Origin: Candidatus Saccharibacteria bacterium UBA6224
GTDB taxonomy: Bacteria > Patescibacteriota > Saccharimonadia > Saccharimonadales > UBA4665
NCBI GenBank assembly: GCA_002441585.1
Contig: DJWS01000008.1
Span: 33,143-97,142 of the forward strand
Direction: 5' to 3'
DNA length: 64,000 bases
This document shows, one piece after another, positions 49,915-59,292 of the stretch; the first letter of the stretch is position 1, and each line of letters starts with the position of its first letter. Under the pieces are notes generated by a model. It worked only from the letters and a program-made list of their open reading frames with translations. It was not told where the DNA came from and made no database searches. Made by a program: the position numbers and the translations under genes.

Positions 49915-50970
49915 ATGCGAGCCTCGTTACGTCGCCGTGTCATACGAATCGGCCTGGTTGGTGTCAATATGGCCATCCTAGCCGTCGTGGCATTTTTGGT
50001 GCTTGGCCACTCTGGCGCAACCGGTGCCCCAGATCCTAGGGCAGAAAATAGCGCTATTGCCACCCCACAACTGTCAGCACTTGATCAATTGGCTTCGGCC
50101 AGTATCGCGCAAACCGCTGCTCAAATGACAGGTGTTGGCGAGGTTATCCCTATCACTAACCAGGCGGATACCGAACGAGCTCAGTTGAGCCAGGCCTCGA
50201 TCAGCAATGACACGCTAGCGTCCAAGCCGCAGGTGATAGCCTCGGCCTATAAAGCCAATAATATCGTCCTTTATATAGTAAAATCAGGCGATACTATGTC
50301 GAAACTCGTCGATAAGTTCGGTGTTTCCTCGGATAGTATCCGTTGGTCCAACAATCTCAGCAACGACAATATTTCACCTGGTATGAAACTGTATATTCCC
50401 CCGGCCGAAGGCCTGGTCTACAAGGTCAAGAAAGGTGATACGCCGGCCTCACTGTCCCTCAAGTATAATGTTTCGAAGGCTAAGATTATCCAATACAATG
50501 ACGCCGAGCTGCATGGTCTGAAGGTCGGATCGCTAATCATCCTGCCGGGTGCCACCAAGGCACAGCAGGTCAGCCGGTCGTACTCAACATTCCGCCAGCC
50601 ATCCTACGGCTACAACGGTTACGACTATGGTTACTGCACCTGGTGGGTGGCCAACGAGCGCGCCAAGGCGGGCAATCCGCTGCCAGTCGGACTCGGTGAT
50701 GCCAGTAGTTGGCCGTACTGGGCGAAAGTATTCGGTTTGTCGTATGGCTACTCGCCTCGAGTCGGTGCGGCAGTAGTCACCAGCCGGAGCGGTGCGGGGC
50801 ACGTCGCCTATGTCGTCCAGGTGAACAGCGACGGCAGTATTTGGATATCACAAATGAATTCCAGTGGTCAGCGTAGCTTGTCTGACCCCACGCCGGTTCG
50901 CGGCTGGAACGTCGTATCGTACCGCCATTGGGATGCTGGTAGCGCCAACTCATTCTTCTATATTTATTAA
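49915..50970 (+). CDS. LysM-CHAP peptidoglycan hydrolase
   Basis: At least 351 residues from ATG 49915. A membrane/signal segment (IGLVGVNMAILAVVAFLVL), two LysM domains (YIVKSGDTMSKLVDKFGVSS and YKVKKGDTPASLSLKYNVSK), and a CHAP domain with Cys in GYDYGYCTWWV and His in GAGHVAYV, the catalytic pair. It should cleave peptide stems or cross-bridges outside the cell. This ATG lacks a good Shine-Dalgarno. The frame is open upstream to an ATT at 49822, six bases after AGGAG, so a 31-codon longer form is possible. Confidence 0.88.
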   Translation: MRASLRRRVIRIGLVGVNMAILAVVAFLVLGHSGATGAPDPRAENSAIATPQLSALDQLASASIAQTAAQMTGVGEVIPITNQADTERAQLSQASISNDTLASKPQVIASAYKANNIVLYIVKSGDTMSKLVDKFGVSSDSIRWSNNLSNDNISPGMKLYIPPAEGLVYKVKKGDTPASLSLKYNVSKAKIIQYNDAELHGLKVGSLIILPGATKAQQVSRSYSTFRQPSYGYNGYDYGYCTWWVANERAKAGNPLPVGLGDASSWPYWAKVFGLSYGYSPRVGAAVVTSRSGAGHVAYVVQVNSDGSIWISQMNSSGQRSLSDPTPVRGWNVVSYRHWDAGSANSFFYIY

Positions 50971-51027
50971 ATCAAGCCGCCTTTTGGCCGTTTACCGCGG
51001 CCGCATAATTGGCTATTCTGGAGACGT

Positions 51028-52314
51028 ATGTTCATAGACGCAGTAAAAGTTGATGTGGTGGCCGGCGATGGCGGTAATGGCAAGGTTAGTTTTCGCCATG
51101 AGAAATTTATCGACCGCGGTGGCCCCGATGGTGGCGACGGCGGCAACGGTGGCGACGTAGTCTTCGTGGCCAGCCGCAACCAGAACACACTGGCGAAGTT
51201 CCGGTTCGATAAATTAGTTAAGGCGGAGTCAGGCCATCCCGGCGGCAAACAGCGCATGCATGGACGCAGTGCGCCTGCTCTAGAGGTTGCCGTACCCGTC
51301 GGTACTGTCATTAGCGACCAGACCGGTCGCGAGCTAGCAGATTTAACCGAGGACGGTCAGCGCGCCGTGATTGCCAAGGGTGGCAAGGGTGGCTTCGGCA
51401 ACGCTCACTTCGTCAGTTCGCGCCGCCAAGCCCCAAAGTTTGCCGAAAAAGGTGAACCGGGTGAAGAGTTACAGGCCTCACTCGAGCTCAAGATGATTGC
51501 CGACGTCGGCCTGGTCGGTCTGCCCAACGCCGGCAAGTCGACGCTATTGGCACGTCTCAGCAACGCCCGTCCGGAAATTGCCAACTACCCGTTCACGACG
51601 CTTACGCCCAACCTTGGCGTGGTCGATATCGATACGACCAGCTTGCTGTTTGCCGATATCCCCGGGTTGATTGAGGGTGCCAGCGAGGGCAAGGGCCTGG
51701 GGCACACCTTCTTGCGCCACGTCGAACGGACAGCCGTCATGTTGCACCTGATCGATGCCTACGAAGAGGATCTTGTAGGCGCTTATCAAACGATTCGCAA
51801 CGAACTAGCAGCATATGACAAGAAGTTGGCTAAGCGGCCGGAAATCATTGCCCTCAACAAGACTGAGGGATTGGACCAGGAAATGATTGACGATATGCTA
51901 GCCCGCCTTCGCAAAGTGGCCGGTGCCAAAGCTCAGCTATTTGCCATCTCGGGTCAGTCGGGCAAGGGTCTAAAAGAACTGCTGTATGCCCTCAAGGCTC
52001 AAACCGAAAAAACCCGTGCTGCCGAAGCGGCCGCAGCATTAAAACGCGCCAATCAGAGCGACGCGGATATCCCAGTGCTCAGATTGCCAGATGATGACCG
52101 TTCATGGACAATCGACAATACCGACGACGGCTATCTTGTGCAGGGCACTAAAATCGAGCAGTTCGTGCAACGAACGGACTTTGAGAATGAAGAGGCAGTT
52201 CAACGCCTGCGCGATATCATGCGCAAGAATGGCATCATGCATGAGCTGGTCCGCCGCGGCATCGAAGCTGGCCAAAAGATCAGTTTCCCCTCCGGACACT
52301 CTTTCGAATATTGA
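51028..52314 (+). CDS. obgE: GTPase Obg/CgtA
   Basis: A 428-residue ribosome-associated GTPase. The Gly-rich Obg domain (KVDVVAGDGGNGKVSFRHEK, RGGPDGGDGGNGGDV), the G domain with GLPNAGKSTLL (G1), DIPGLIEGA (G3) and ALNKTE (G4), and a C-terminal OCT-type domain (WTIDNTDDGYLVQG). Full length. A TATTCT box lies eight bases before the ATG. Confidence 0.96.
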   Translation: MFIDAVKVDVVAGDGGNGKVSFRHEKFIDRGGPDGGDGGNGGDVVFVASRNQNTLAKFRFDKLVKAESGHPGGKQRMHGRSAPALEVAVPVGTVISDQTGRELADLTEDGQRAVIAKGGKGGFGNAHFVSSRRQAPKFAEKGEPGEELQASLELKMIADVGLVGLPNAGKSTLLARLSNARPEIANYPFTTLTPNLGVVDIDTTSLLFADIPGLIEGASEGKGLGHTFLRHVERTAVMLHLIDAYEEDLVGAYQTIRNELAAYDKKLAKRPEIIALNKTEGLDQEMIDDMLARLRKVAGAKAQLFAISGQSGKGLKELLYALKAQTEKTRAAEAAAALKRANQSDADIPVLRLPDDDRSWTIDNTDDGYLVQGTKIEQFVQRTDFENEEAVQRLRDIMRKNGIMHELVRRGIEAGQKISFPSGHSFEY

Positions 52315-52424
52315 AAAACCTGTCGCTGACTTGCGCGATCGGGCTAATAAAAATCGTCCGTACCTCGCTGGCCACCCAACCTCGCGGCTATTCGACCAGG
52401 GCTGCGTGCTAAACTGGTAGTCAT

Positions 52425-53870
52425 ATGGCTGCCAGTTTCTTTTTTTATGATCTAGAGACCAGCGGGATAAGCCCCCGCGAATCGCGGATTATGCAGTTTG
52501 CCGGTCAGCGTACTGATATGCGGCTTAACCTTGTCGGCGAACCTGTCGATGTGCTCATCAAGCTCACTCCCGACATCCTGCCCGAACCAGATGCAATCCT
52601 GCTTACCGGCATCACTCCACAGCAAACACTGGCCGACGGCTTGACCGAAGCTGAGTTTCTCAAACTTTTTACTGATACCGTGGCAACCAAAGATACGATT
52701 TTCGTTGGTTACAACACGATTAGATTCGACGACGAGTTCATGCGCTATATGCACTATCGTAACTTCTACGACCCCTATCAGTGGCAATGGAAAGAAGGTC
52801 GGGGGAAATGGGACCTTCTCGATGTAGTTCGGATGACACGAGCGCTCCGACCAGATGGTATCGAGTGGCCATTTGCGACTGATGGCAAGCCAACAGTAAG
52901 TTTGGAATACATGACAAAAGTTAACAAGCTGGCGCACGATAACGCCCATACCGCGCTGGCGGATGTCCAGGCGACTATTGCATTGGCGCGGTTGATTCGC
53001 GACAAGCAGCCAAAACTGTTCGATTATTTGCTGAGTATCCGGACCAAGAAAGCTGTCAGCGACGTGGTGCTTGGGGGCCAACCCTTCGTTTATACCTCGG
53101 GCAGGTTCTCATCGGAATACCAAAAAACGACTGTCGCTGTAACCCTAATCCCGCAAACAAACCAGGGCGTAGTAGTCTACGATTTGCGCCATGATCCTAC
53201 AGAATTCATTTCAATGACACCCAACCAGTTGGTTGAGCGTTGGGAATATACTCGGGACGAAACCGCCCCCAGTAGGTTGCCGGTCAAATTGTTGCAGTTC
53301 AATCATTGCCCGGCTGTGGCACCGTTATCGGTGTTGCGCCAAGGTGATGCCATGGAGCGCTTGCAGATTGATCTCGACATCATGACCAAGCACCACGAAA
53401 TGTTAACCGCCAACCCTGGTTTTATCAATAATGTGGCTGCTGCCTTGGAACTGCGTAACAGACAGCGTCAGGTTGAATTCGCCAGCGCATCACAATCGGT
53501 CGACGCGCAATTGTACGATGGATTTTTCGACGAACATGATGGCCAGCTGTTGTCGGTAGTACGTGCCGCCGAACCTAAGGAAATGTCGAGTCTAGGTGAA
53601 AGATTGCACGATCCACGTCTTCAGGCACTCTTGCCGCTATATCAGGCGCGCAATTATCCGGCCAGTCTGACACCCGAACAACGAACCTACTGGGATGAAT
53701 TTTGTCGGACGCGGTTGCAGGCTGGCGGCAGCGAAAGCCGCTTGGCCAAGTTTGCTACTCGCCTGCAGGAGCTTGGTTCTCGTACCTCGCTGACCAAGCA
53801 GCAGCGATACGTCCTAGAAGAACTGCAGCTGTACGCCGAATCAATCGTGCAGCTCGATCCAGATATTTAG
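52425..53870 (+). CDS. sbcB: Exodeoxyribonuclease I (SbcB-like)
   Basis: A 481-residue 3'-5' single-strand DNA exonuclease. DEDDh motifs: FFFYDLETSG (DxE), GYNTIRFDDEFMRY, LDVVRMTRAL, and HTALADVQATI (H...D). The ExoI-specific SH3-like and helical C-terminal domains follow (LLQFNHCPAVAPLSVL is typical of SbcB). Length equals E. coli ExoI (475). TAAACT lies nine bases upstream of the ATG. Its last 116 bases overlap a small gene on the other strand. Confidence 0.93.
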   Translation: MAASFFFYDLETSGISPRESRIMQFAGQRTDMRLNLVGEPVDVLIKLTPDILPEPDAILLTGITPQQTLADGLTEAEFLKLFTDTVATKDTIFVGYNTIRFDDEFMRYMHYRNFYDPYQWQWKEGRGKWDLLDVVRMTRALRPDGIEWPFATDGKPTVSLEYMTKVNKLAHDNAHTALADVQATIALARLIRDKQPKLFDYLLSIRTKKAVSDVVLGGQPFVYTSGRFSSEYQKTTVAVTLIPQTNQGVVVYDLRHDPTEFISMTPNQLVERWEYTRDETAPSRLPVKLLQFNHCPAVAPLSVLRQGDAMERLQIDLDIMTKHHEMLTANPGFINNVAAALELRNRQRQVEFASASQSVDAQLYDGFFDEHDGQLLSVVRAAEPKEMSSLGERLHDPRLQALLPLYQARNYPASLTPEQRTYWDEFCRTRLQAGGSESRLAKFATRLQELGSRTSLTKQQRYVLEELQLYAESIVQLDPDI

Positions 53871-54054
53871 TCTTGGTACGCATGGTCATTGCGACGCTGA
53901 AGTAACAAATTGCAAACCACAAACGATGTTCGTGATTACGGTCGTAGTAAACGGTGTATGCCAACATTACCAGCAGGGCACAAAGCAGCCAGCTAAAAAA
54001 GGTTATGTGAATTGAAGTACCGGGTACTTGCCCAAGCATTAAAAAATTGATCAT
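53755..54054 (-). CDS. Small membrane protein overlapping sbcB
   Basis: A 99-residue protein with a membrane helix near 18-38 (FFSWLLCALLVMLAYTVYY), a probable second one near 44-58 (RLWFAICYFSVAMTM), and a basic C-terminal tail. Strong initiation signals support it: a TTGTCC-17-TATAAT promoter and GAGGTGAGG before the ATG. The tail half lies antisense within sbcB, so its length could be over-read. Unknown function. Confidence 0.62.
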   Translation of the reverse strand: MINFLMLGQVPGTSIHITFFSWLLCALLVMLAYTVYYDRNHEHRLWFAICYFSVAMTMRTKTKYLDRAARLIRRTAAVLLGRIAAAWSARYENQAPAGE

Positions 54055-54076
54055 TTGGCCTCACCTCGTTAGCCAA

Positions 54077-54105
54077 ATTATAACGCATAGTTGTCATAGG
54101 GACAA
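54077..54105 (-). promoter_or_regulatory. Promoter of the small membrane protein gene
   Basis: On the minus strand, TTGTCC (54105-54100), 17 bases, TATAAT (54082-54077). Start near 54070, about 16 nt of leader with a Shine-Dalgarno. Confidence 0.7.
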
Positions 54106-54119
54106 TTATATTTTAAACA

Positions 54120-54530
54120 CTAGCGTTGTTTTTTAGAGCGGAATCGTTCCATCCGATCACGATTGAGCAGGGCGATAGCGAGCGAAATAAAAAATAGTGA
54201 CACAGCCAGGGTGATTTGCCAGATAGCGGCGTGATGCCAGGCCAGCAGTGCTACGGTCATCCACAAAAATACGACGACGGCATCGTATAGCCATTGCACC
54301 CAGGGAACGGGCGGAAATAATTTTTTCACAAAATTACCACCATGTTTGAGGAAGTAATCGCGCAGCCGTTCGGCCCAGACGTTATTGATTGACAACAGCC
54401 CCAGGCCAGCGATGAAAAGCGGGATGCCTCCCGGTCCAGGCAGCCAACCCGTCAGGATGGACGCGACGATAAGGCCATAGCCGGCCGCGTCGGTGAGGAC
54501 TCGTTTGGTGTTGCGTCGCAAGAAATCCAT
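54120..54530 (-). CDS. PGPGW-type putative transmembrane protein
   Basis: A 136-residue protein with three to four membrane helices. LPGPGGIPLFIAGLGLLS near 30-47 is the signature of the PGPGW family of unknown function, followed by NNVWAERLRDYF and two C-terminal helices with a basic end. ATG 54530 lies seven bases after TACAAT on the minus strand; an ATG three codons upstream is the alternative. Confidence 0.75.
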   Translation of the reverse strand: MDFLRRNTKRVLTDAAGYGLIVASILTGWLPGPGGIPLFIAGLGLLSINNVWAERLRDYFLKHGGNFVKKLFPPVPWVQWLYDAVVVFLWMTVALLAWHHAAIWQITLAVSLFFISLAIALLNRDRMERFRSKKQR

Positions 54531-54652
54531 ATCAAGCATTGTACTGCACTATAGACCGATGGGACATCCATTCAATAAGCGTAAGCGTTTTGTAATGCTG
54601 CTAACGCGGCGTACACTAAAAGTATACTCTGTAAAACTATGGGAGAGTGGAC

Positions 54653-55582
54653 ATGACGGGACAAGGAGGATGGGAAGACCCCTATCAAGCTCCGGCAATA
54701 GGCTTTGCTGCGGCGCTAAAGGAAGGAACTCGTTGGCTCGATGAGGCGCCGGATGCACCTCAGACACTATACCCCCACGTAGACAAGGAACATGCCCGAC
54801 GGGAGACCGTGGAAAGCGGGTCGCACATACCCCAGATACACTTGGAAATCGGACGTCGTGTGTTGTATAAGTCTCGAGGCTCGGACTGGAGGAATGTACC
54901 CAAGATGTTGGCTCGAGCAAACTCGGGAATGCGGGCTATCGAGCCCATAGAGCACACCCGTTACAGCGTTGATTATTTGACCCCCGACGAAATGGACGAC
55001 ATCGTGTCGAGTAGATTTGGTGATGCTGGACGCGGCGACGGCCCAGCCAAACAGAAAAGGGCTATTCGAGATTTGTCAGAAAAAATAAATCGTTACCTTG
55101 GTGGGCAGTATCAGTCCGACCAGGATGAGCTGTTCGCATTTGGCGAACGGAACCCCGAAGAATCCGCAAAAGCCTGGGACTTGGCGGCAGACCCGGACAA
55201 CCCGAAATGGTTCGATACTGATAAGCATGGCAAAACCTTGCCTGAAAATGAGAATCTCCCATGGGAATCCGTCAGTGGGTTATGGATACCTGGAGAGTAC
55301 GCGGTCGAGCTCGAGGCGCCATCTCCGAACACTTCGCATGCAAGCGTTATGCTCCTGGATAGGATGGGGACTTTACGCAAGGGCCGGGAGCGGCTGGTAA
55401 GCGCACTAGATAGTGAGTTCGGACTCGATGTCAGCAACGTGCAGCCATCGGATGAATGGGTGGGCAGTTTTGATATCCTCAGGGCAATTGGTGGCCGGAG
55501 CATCGTGGGTTTGAGATACCGCATTCCAGCGCTACCGGCAACGGTGATGCTCAAGCCCCCTCATGTACATGAAATATCGTAA
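54653..55582 (+). CDS. Hypothetical protein, soluble
   Basis: A 309-residue hydrophilic protein with no signal peptide or membrane helix. Charged and Pro-rich throughout, with a helical stretch (QKRAIRDLSEKINRYLGGQY) in the middle and a more hydrophobic, beta-like C-terminal quarter (SIVGLRYRIPALPATVMLKP). Promoter TATACT (54623-54628) and GGGAGAG support the start; a GTG two codons earlier is possible. No family is recognised. The next gene may be distantly related in its C-terminal half (both have an EY-x-x-E strand and a following Lys-rich turn), but this is weak. Confidence 0.6.
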   Translation: MTGQGGWEDPYQAPAIGFAAALKEGTRWLDEAPDAPQTLYPHVDKEHARRETVESGSHIPQIHLEIGRRVLYKSRGSDWRNVPKMLARANSGMRAIEPIEHTRYSVDYLTPDEMDDIVSSRFGDAGRGDGPAKQKRAIRDLSEKINRYLGGQYQSDQDELFAFGERNPEESAKAWDLAADPDNPKWFDTDKHGKTLPENENLPWESVSGLWIPGEYAVELEAPSPNTSHASVMLLDRMGTLRKGRERLVSALDSEFGLDVSNVQPSDEWVGSFDILRAIGGRSIVGLRYRIPALPATVMLKPPHVHEIS

Positions 55583-55621
55583 AAATAGTGTGCTATACTG
55601 ACCGCGTATAAAGGAGTTCTC

Positions 55622-56437
55622 GTGTCGCAGTCAGAACAGGCCCCGATTTCCTATTTGCGGGCGGTGCGTGAAGTTATACCTAACAAAGATATCCGAGCCT
55701 TTTTAGCAAGAGCTCATGCATTCAGTGGTATGGTCTTTGGGCATAGCACATCGCAAAGTCTTAGAGTCCCGGTCAATACCGAGGAAGCGCTGCATGACGA
55801 CTATACGCCGCAGTACGAAGGTGTCGGCGTGCCCGAGGCGCCAGTATTCGCCATGAACGGACTGAGGGTTGTATTGTTCGAGCGACGGGCTCGGGCATCA
55901 CAGCACGTGAATGAGGTACTGAGCCGGGCGGGCAATCGAATGACGGCAACCAAGATTCGTAGCGGTAGTCGGCCGCGTCATGTCCAGACCGGTGGCAAAG
56001 TGGTGCAGACAAGACCGAATACTTTGCCCGCAGAGCTCGCCGTAGCTCAAGAGGGGCGAGGATTTGGCGAGGGGAGGCTGCGAGCTCATGTTCTGGGCGT
56101 AGTAGACTCAACCCGCCTTGATACGTTTGACGGTATAGAGTATTCCCTGGAAATCAATCCGATTAGCATGCCAGCCAGGGTCCTGATGGACCAATCGACC
56201 ATCATCAAGAAAAACGTTCAGAGTACGGTAGCGGGTAGGCCGTTGTTTAAGTCGGATATCGTTTTTGAATCTGAAAGGTCGCCGCTTCATATACCATTCC
56301 TGCAGATCCCCGAGCGGGTAGTAAGCCGCGATCCGGCGGCGTGCGAGCGCTTCTTGGACAGTGTCCAGTGGCAGGCCGAATTCGATATAGAACTTGCCCC
56401 AGTCGAATGGAGCCAAAAGCTTAGGTCGGACGTATAG
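55622..56437 (+). CDS. Hypothetical protein, soluble
   Basis: A 271-residue protein of unknown function beginning at GTG 55622, five bases after AAGGAG, with an extended -10 TGCTATACT (55591-55599) of its own. The N-terminal helical part (IRAFLARAHAFSGMVFG) is followed by a disordered basic middle (TKIRSGSRPRHVQTGGK) and a beta-rich end (EYSLEINPISMPARVLMD, LHIPFLQIPERV). Placed between another unknown gene and uvrA. Confidence 0.62.
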   Translation: MSQSEQAPISYLRAVREVIPNKDIRAFLARAHAFSGMVFGHSTSQSLRVPVNTEEALHDDYTPQYEGVGVPEAPVFAMNGLRVVLFERRARASQHVNEVLSRAGNRMTATKIRSGSRPRHVQTGGKVVQTRPNTLPAELAVAQEGRGFGEGRLRAHVLGVVDSTRLDTFDGIEYSLEINPISMPARVLMDQSTIIKKNVQSTVAGRPLFKSDIVFESERSPLHIPFLQIPERVVSRDPAACERFLDSVQWQAEFDIELAPVEWSQKLRSDV

Positions 56438-56481
56438 CACTCGATTTTTCCTAAAAAACAGCGTATAATCTTCTGACTGTT

Positions 56482-59292
56482 ATGAGTGACAAAATCGTAG
56501 TTAAGGGTGCCCGCGAACACAACCTCAAGAACATTGATGTTGAGTTACCGCGTAACGAGCTGGTTGTTATTACTGGGCTTAGCGGCTCAGGAAAATCCAG
56601 CCTGGCTTTCGATACCATCTACGCCGAGGGGCAGCGGCGGTATGTCGAGTCGCTTAGCTCGTATGCTCGCCAATTCCTGGGACTTATGGAAAAACCGGAC
56701 GTTGACCAGATTGATGGTCTAAGTCCGGCCATCTCAATCGATCAGAAATCGACTAGTCGCAACCCGCGCAGTACGGTCGCGACAGTGACCGAAATATATG
56801 ATTATCTGCGCTTATTGTTCGCACGTGTCGGTGTGCCTCATTGTCCGATTGATGGCAACGAGGTCGTTCGACAAACCGCGGCCAATATCATAGATCAGGT
56901 TGCGGCCTTGCCTAAAGGGGCACGGCTGCTTATTTTGGCCCCGGTCATCATTGACAAGAAGGGCGCCTTCGAACACATCCCTGAACAGTACACGCGCGCC
57001 GGTTTTGCACGGGTACGAGTCGATGGCGTGGTTTACTCGCTCGAAGAATTTCCCGAGCTCGACAAGAACTACAAGCATACCATCGAAGTAGTGGCTGATC
57101 GTTTGGTCAACAATGATGATAATCGAACCCGTTTGAGTCAGAGCGTCGAACAAGCACTGGAAGTTGCCGAAGGCCGACTGAACGTTGTGGATGCCGACAC
57201 CAAGACCGAGCATAGCTATAGCCTGATGTATGCTTGCCCAGATCATCCCGATATCACGATCCCGGAGCTGGAACCGCGCACCTTCAGTTTCAACAGCCCA
57301 CATGGTGCCTGCCCGGTATGCACCGGTCTAGGTTCCCGTCTTGAGGTGGACCCCGAGCTAGTCATGCCTAATGGCAAATTGACCATTGCCGAAGGGGCGA
57401 TTCGGCCCTTCAATCGATTCAATGCCGATGCCTGGTGGATGAAGAAATTGCAGGCCGTAGCTGATAGTCACGGCTTCAGCCTGCATGTCCCAACTGGTCA
57501 ACTACGATCCGAGGACATCGACAAAATCATGTACGGCACGGGCGAACAGACATATAGGGTGAGCCTGGGTGGTGGCCGTAGCTTCAATACGACGTATGAG
57601 GGCGTGGTGCCCAACCTAGAGCGCCGTCACAACGAAACCGATAGTGATTTCGTTCGCCGCGATATCGAGAAATTTATGATCGAAAAAGCATGCTACCGAT
57701 GCAAGGGCTTGCGCCTGAAGCCGGAGGTGCTGGCAATTACTATCGGCAGCAGCTCTATCATGGATGTCTGTCAGTTGAGTATCGATGAGGCCCTGGAATG
57801 GGCGAACTCACTTGAGCTAAGCACGACCCATCAAAAAATTAGCAAACAGATCATGAAGGAAATATGCGCTCGTTTGCAGTTCTTGGTCGACGTCGGCTTG
57901 AACTATCTGAACTTATTGCGAAGCGCCACGACATTGTCGGGTGGTGAGGCCCAGCGAATCCGGCTGGCAACACAGATAGGCTCGGGCTTGCAGGGCGTGT
58001 TGTATGTTTTGGATGAGCCGAGTATCGGTCTGCACCAGCGCGACAACGGACGCTTGATTGATACGCTCCAACATCTGAAGACGCTAGGCAATACGGTCGT
58101 CGTGGTTGAGCACGACGAGGATACTATCCGGACCGCCGACTACCTTATCGATATCGGTCCGGGTGCTGGTATACATGGCGGTCATGTCGTAGCCTCCGGC
58201 ACTCCCGAACAAGTGTCGAAGACCAGGGGCAGTATCACGGCCGAATATTTGTCTGGTAAAAAAACGATTGCCACACCAAAGTCTAGGCGCAAGGGCAATG
58301 GCAAGTCGCTCATTATCCGGGGGGCGCGCGAAAATAACCTCAAGAACGTGACTGTCGAGATACCGCTCGGTGAATTCGTAGTGGTTAGCGGCGTATCAGG
58401 CTCGGGCAAGTCCAGCCTGATAAATGACATTCTGAGCAAGGAATTGCAGGCCCGATTGATGCGCGCCAACACTGTTTCTGGCAAGCACGACGAGATCGAA
58501 GGCATTAAGCAACTGGACAAGGCGATAATTATCGACCAAAGTCCGATCGGCCGTACGCCGCGCAGCAACCCAGCGACCTACACCGGGCTATTCACTCCCA
58601 TTCGCGAACTCTTCGCCAGTGTCCCTGAGGCAAAACTCAGGGGCTACACCGCCGGACGTTTCAGTTTCAACGTCAAGGGTGGGCGCTGCGAGAATTGTGC
58701 CGGCGACGGCATTATCAAGATTGAGATGCACTTTTTGCCCGATGTCTATGTGCCTTGTGAGGTCTGTCACGGCAAACGTTATAATCGCGAGGCGCTCGAT
58801 ATTCAGTACAAAGGTAAAACGATTAGCGACGTATTGGAAATGACGTGCGAGCAGGCTCTCGATTTTTTCAAGAATCAACCAGCTATTGCCCGCAAACTAC
58901 AGACGCTGGTCGATGTCGGCCTGGGCTACATCGGTCTCGGCCAGCCGGCTACTACATTGTCGGGCGGCGAAGCACAGCGCATCAAATTGAGCACCGAGCT
59001 AAGTCGCCGCGCCACCGGTAAGACGCTGTATATTCTAGACGAGCCGACTACCGGTTTGCACATGGCCGATGTCAACAAGTTGCTGCACATGTTGCACGCC
59101 CTTGTTGATGCTGGTAACAGCATAGTCGTTATCGAGCACAACCTGGACGTCATCAAGAACGCCGATCATGTCATCGATATGGGCCCTGAGGGCGGCAATG
59201 GCGGCGGTAACATCATCGCCGAAGGCACGCCCGAACAAGTTGCCAAAGCCACTGGTAGTTACACCGGCAAATTCCTCAAAAAGCTACTCTAG
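56482..59292 (+). CDS. uvrA: Excinuclease ABC subunit A
   Basis: A 936-residue nucleotide excision repair protein. Two ABC modules: Walker A GLSGSGKSSLAFDT and GVSGSGKSSL; signature TLSGGEAQRIRLATQ and LSGGEAQRIKLSTEL; Walker B VLDEPSIGLHQRD and LDEPTTGLHMADV. The zinc finger in the second half is CENCAGDG with CEVCHGKRYN; in the first half, CPDHP and CPVCTGLGSR plus CYRCKG are seen. Complete. TATAAT (56464-56469) gives a leader of about 5 nt. Its TAG stop shares CTAG with the convergent dedA gene. Confidence 0.97.
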   Translation: MSDKIVVKGAREHNLKNIDVELPRNELVVITGLSGSGKSSLAFDTIYAEGQRRYVESLSSYARQFLGLMEKPDVDQIDGLSPAISIDQKSTSRNPRSTVATVTEIYDYLRLLFARVGVPHCPIDGNEVVRQTAANIIDQVAALPKGARLLILAPVIIDKKGAFEHIPEQYTRAGFARVRVDGVVYSLEEFPELDKNYKHTIEVVADRLVNNDDNRTRLSQSVEQALEVAEGRLNVVDADTKTEHSYSLMYACPDHPDITIPELEPRTFSFNSPHGACPVCTGLGSRLEVDPELVMPNGKLTIAEGAIRPFNRFNADAWWMKKLQAVADSHGFSLHVPTGQLRSEDIDKIMYGTGEQTYRVSLGGGRSFNTTYEGVVPNLERRHNETDSDFVRRDIEKFMIEKACYRCKGLRLKPEVLAITIGSSSIMDVCQLSIDEALEWANSLELSTTHQKISKQIMKEICARLQFLVDVGLNYLNLLRSATTLSGGEAQRIRLATQIGSGLQGVLYVLDEPSIGLHQRDNGRLIDTLQHLKTLGNTVVVVEHDEDTIRTADYLIDIGPGAGIHGGHVVASGTPEQVSKTRGSITAEYLSGKKTIATPKSRRKGNGKSLIIRGARENNLKNVTVEIPLGEFVVVSGVSGSGKSSLINDILSKELQARLMRANTVSGKHDEIEGIKQLDKAIIIDQSPIGRTPRSNPATYTGLFTPIRELFASVPEAKLRGYTAGRFSFNVKGGRCENCAGDGIIKIEMHFLPDVYVPCEVCHGKRYNREALDIQYKGKTISDVLEMTCEQALDFFKNQPAIARKLQTLVDVGLGYIGLGQPATTLSGGEAQRIKLSTELSRRATGKTLYILDEPTTGLHMADVNKLLHMLHALVDAGNSIVVIEHNLDVIKNADHVIDMGPEGGNGGGNIIAEGTPEQVAKATGSYTGKFLKKLL

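Noticed and set aside
59289..59292. Shared CTAG stop of uvrA and dedA as a regulatory element
   Set aside because: A neat four-base palindrome, but expected by chance in compact convergent genes.
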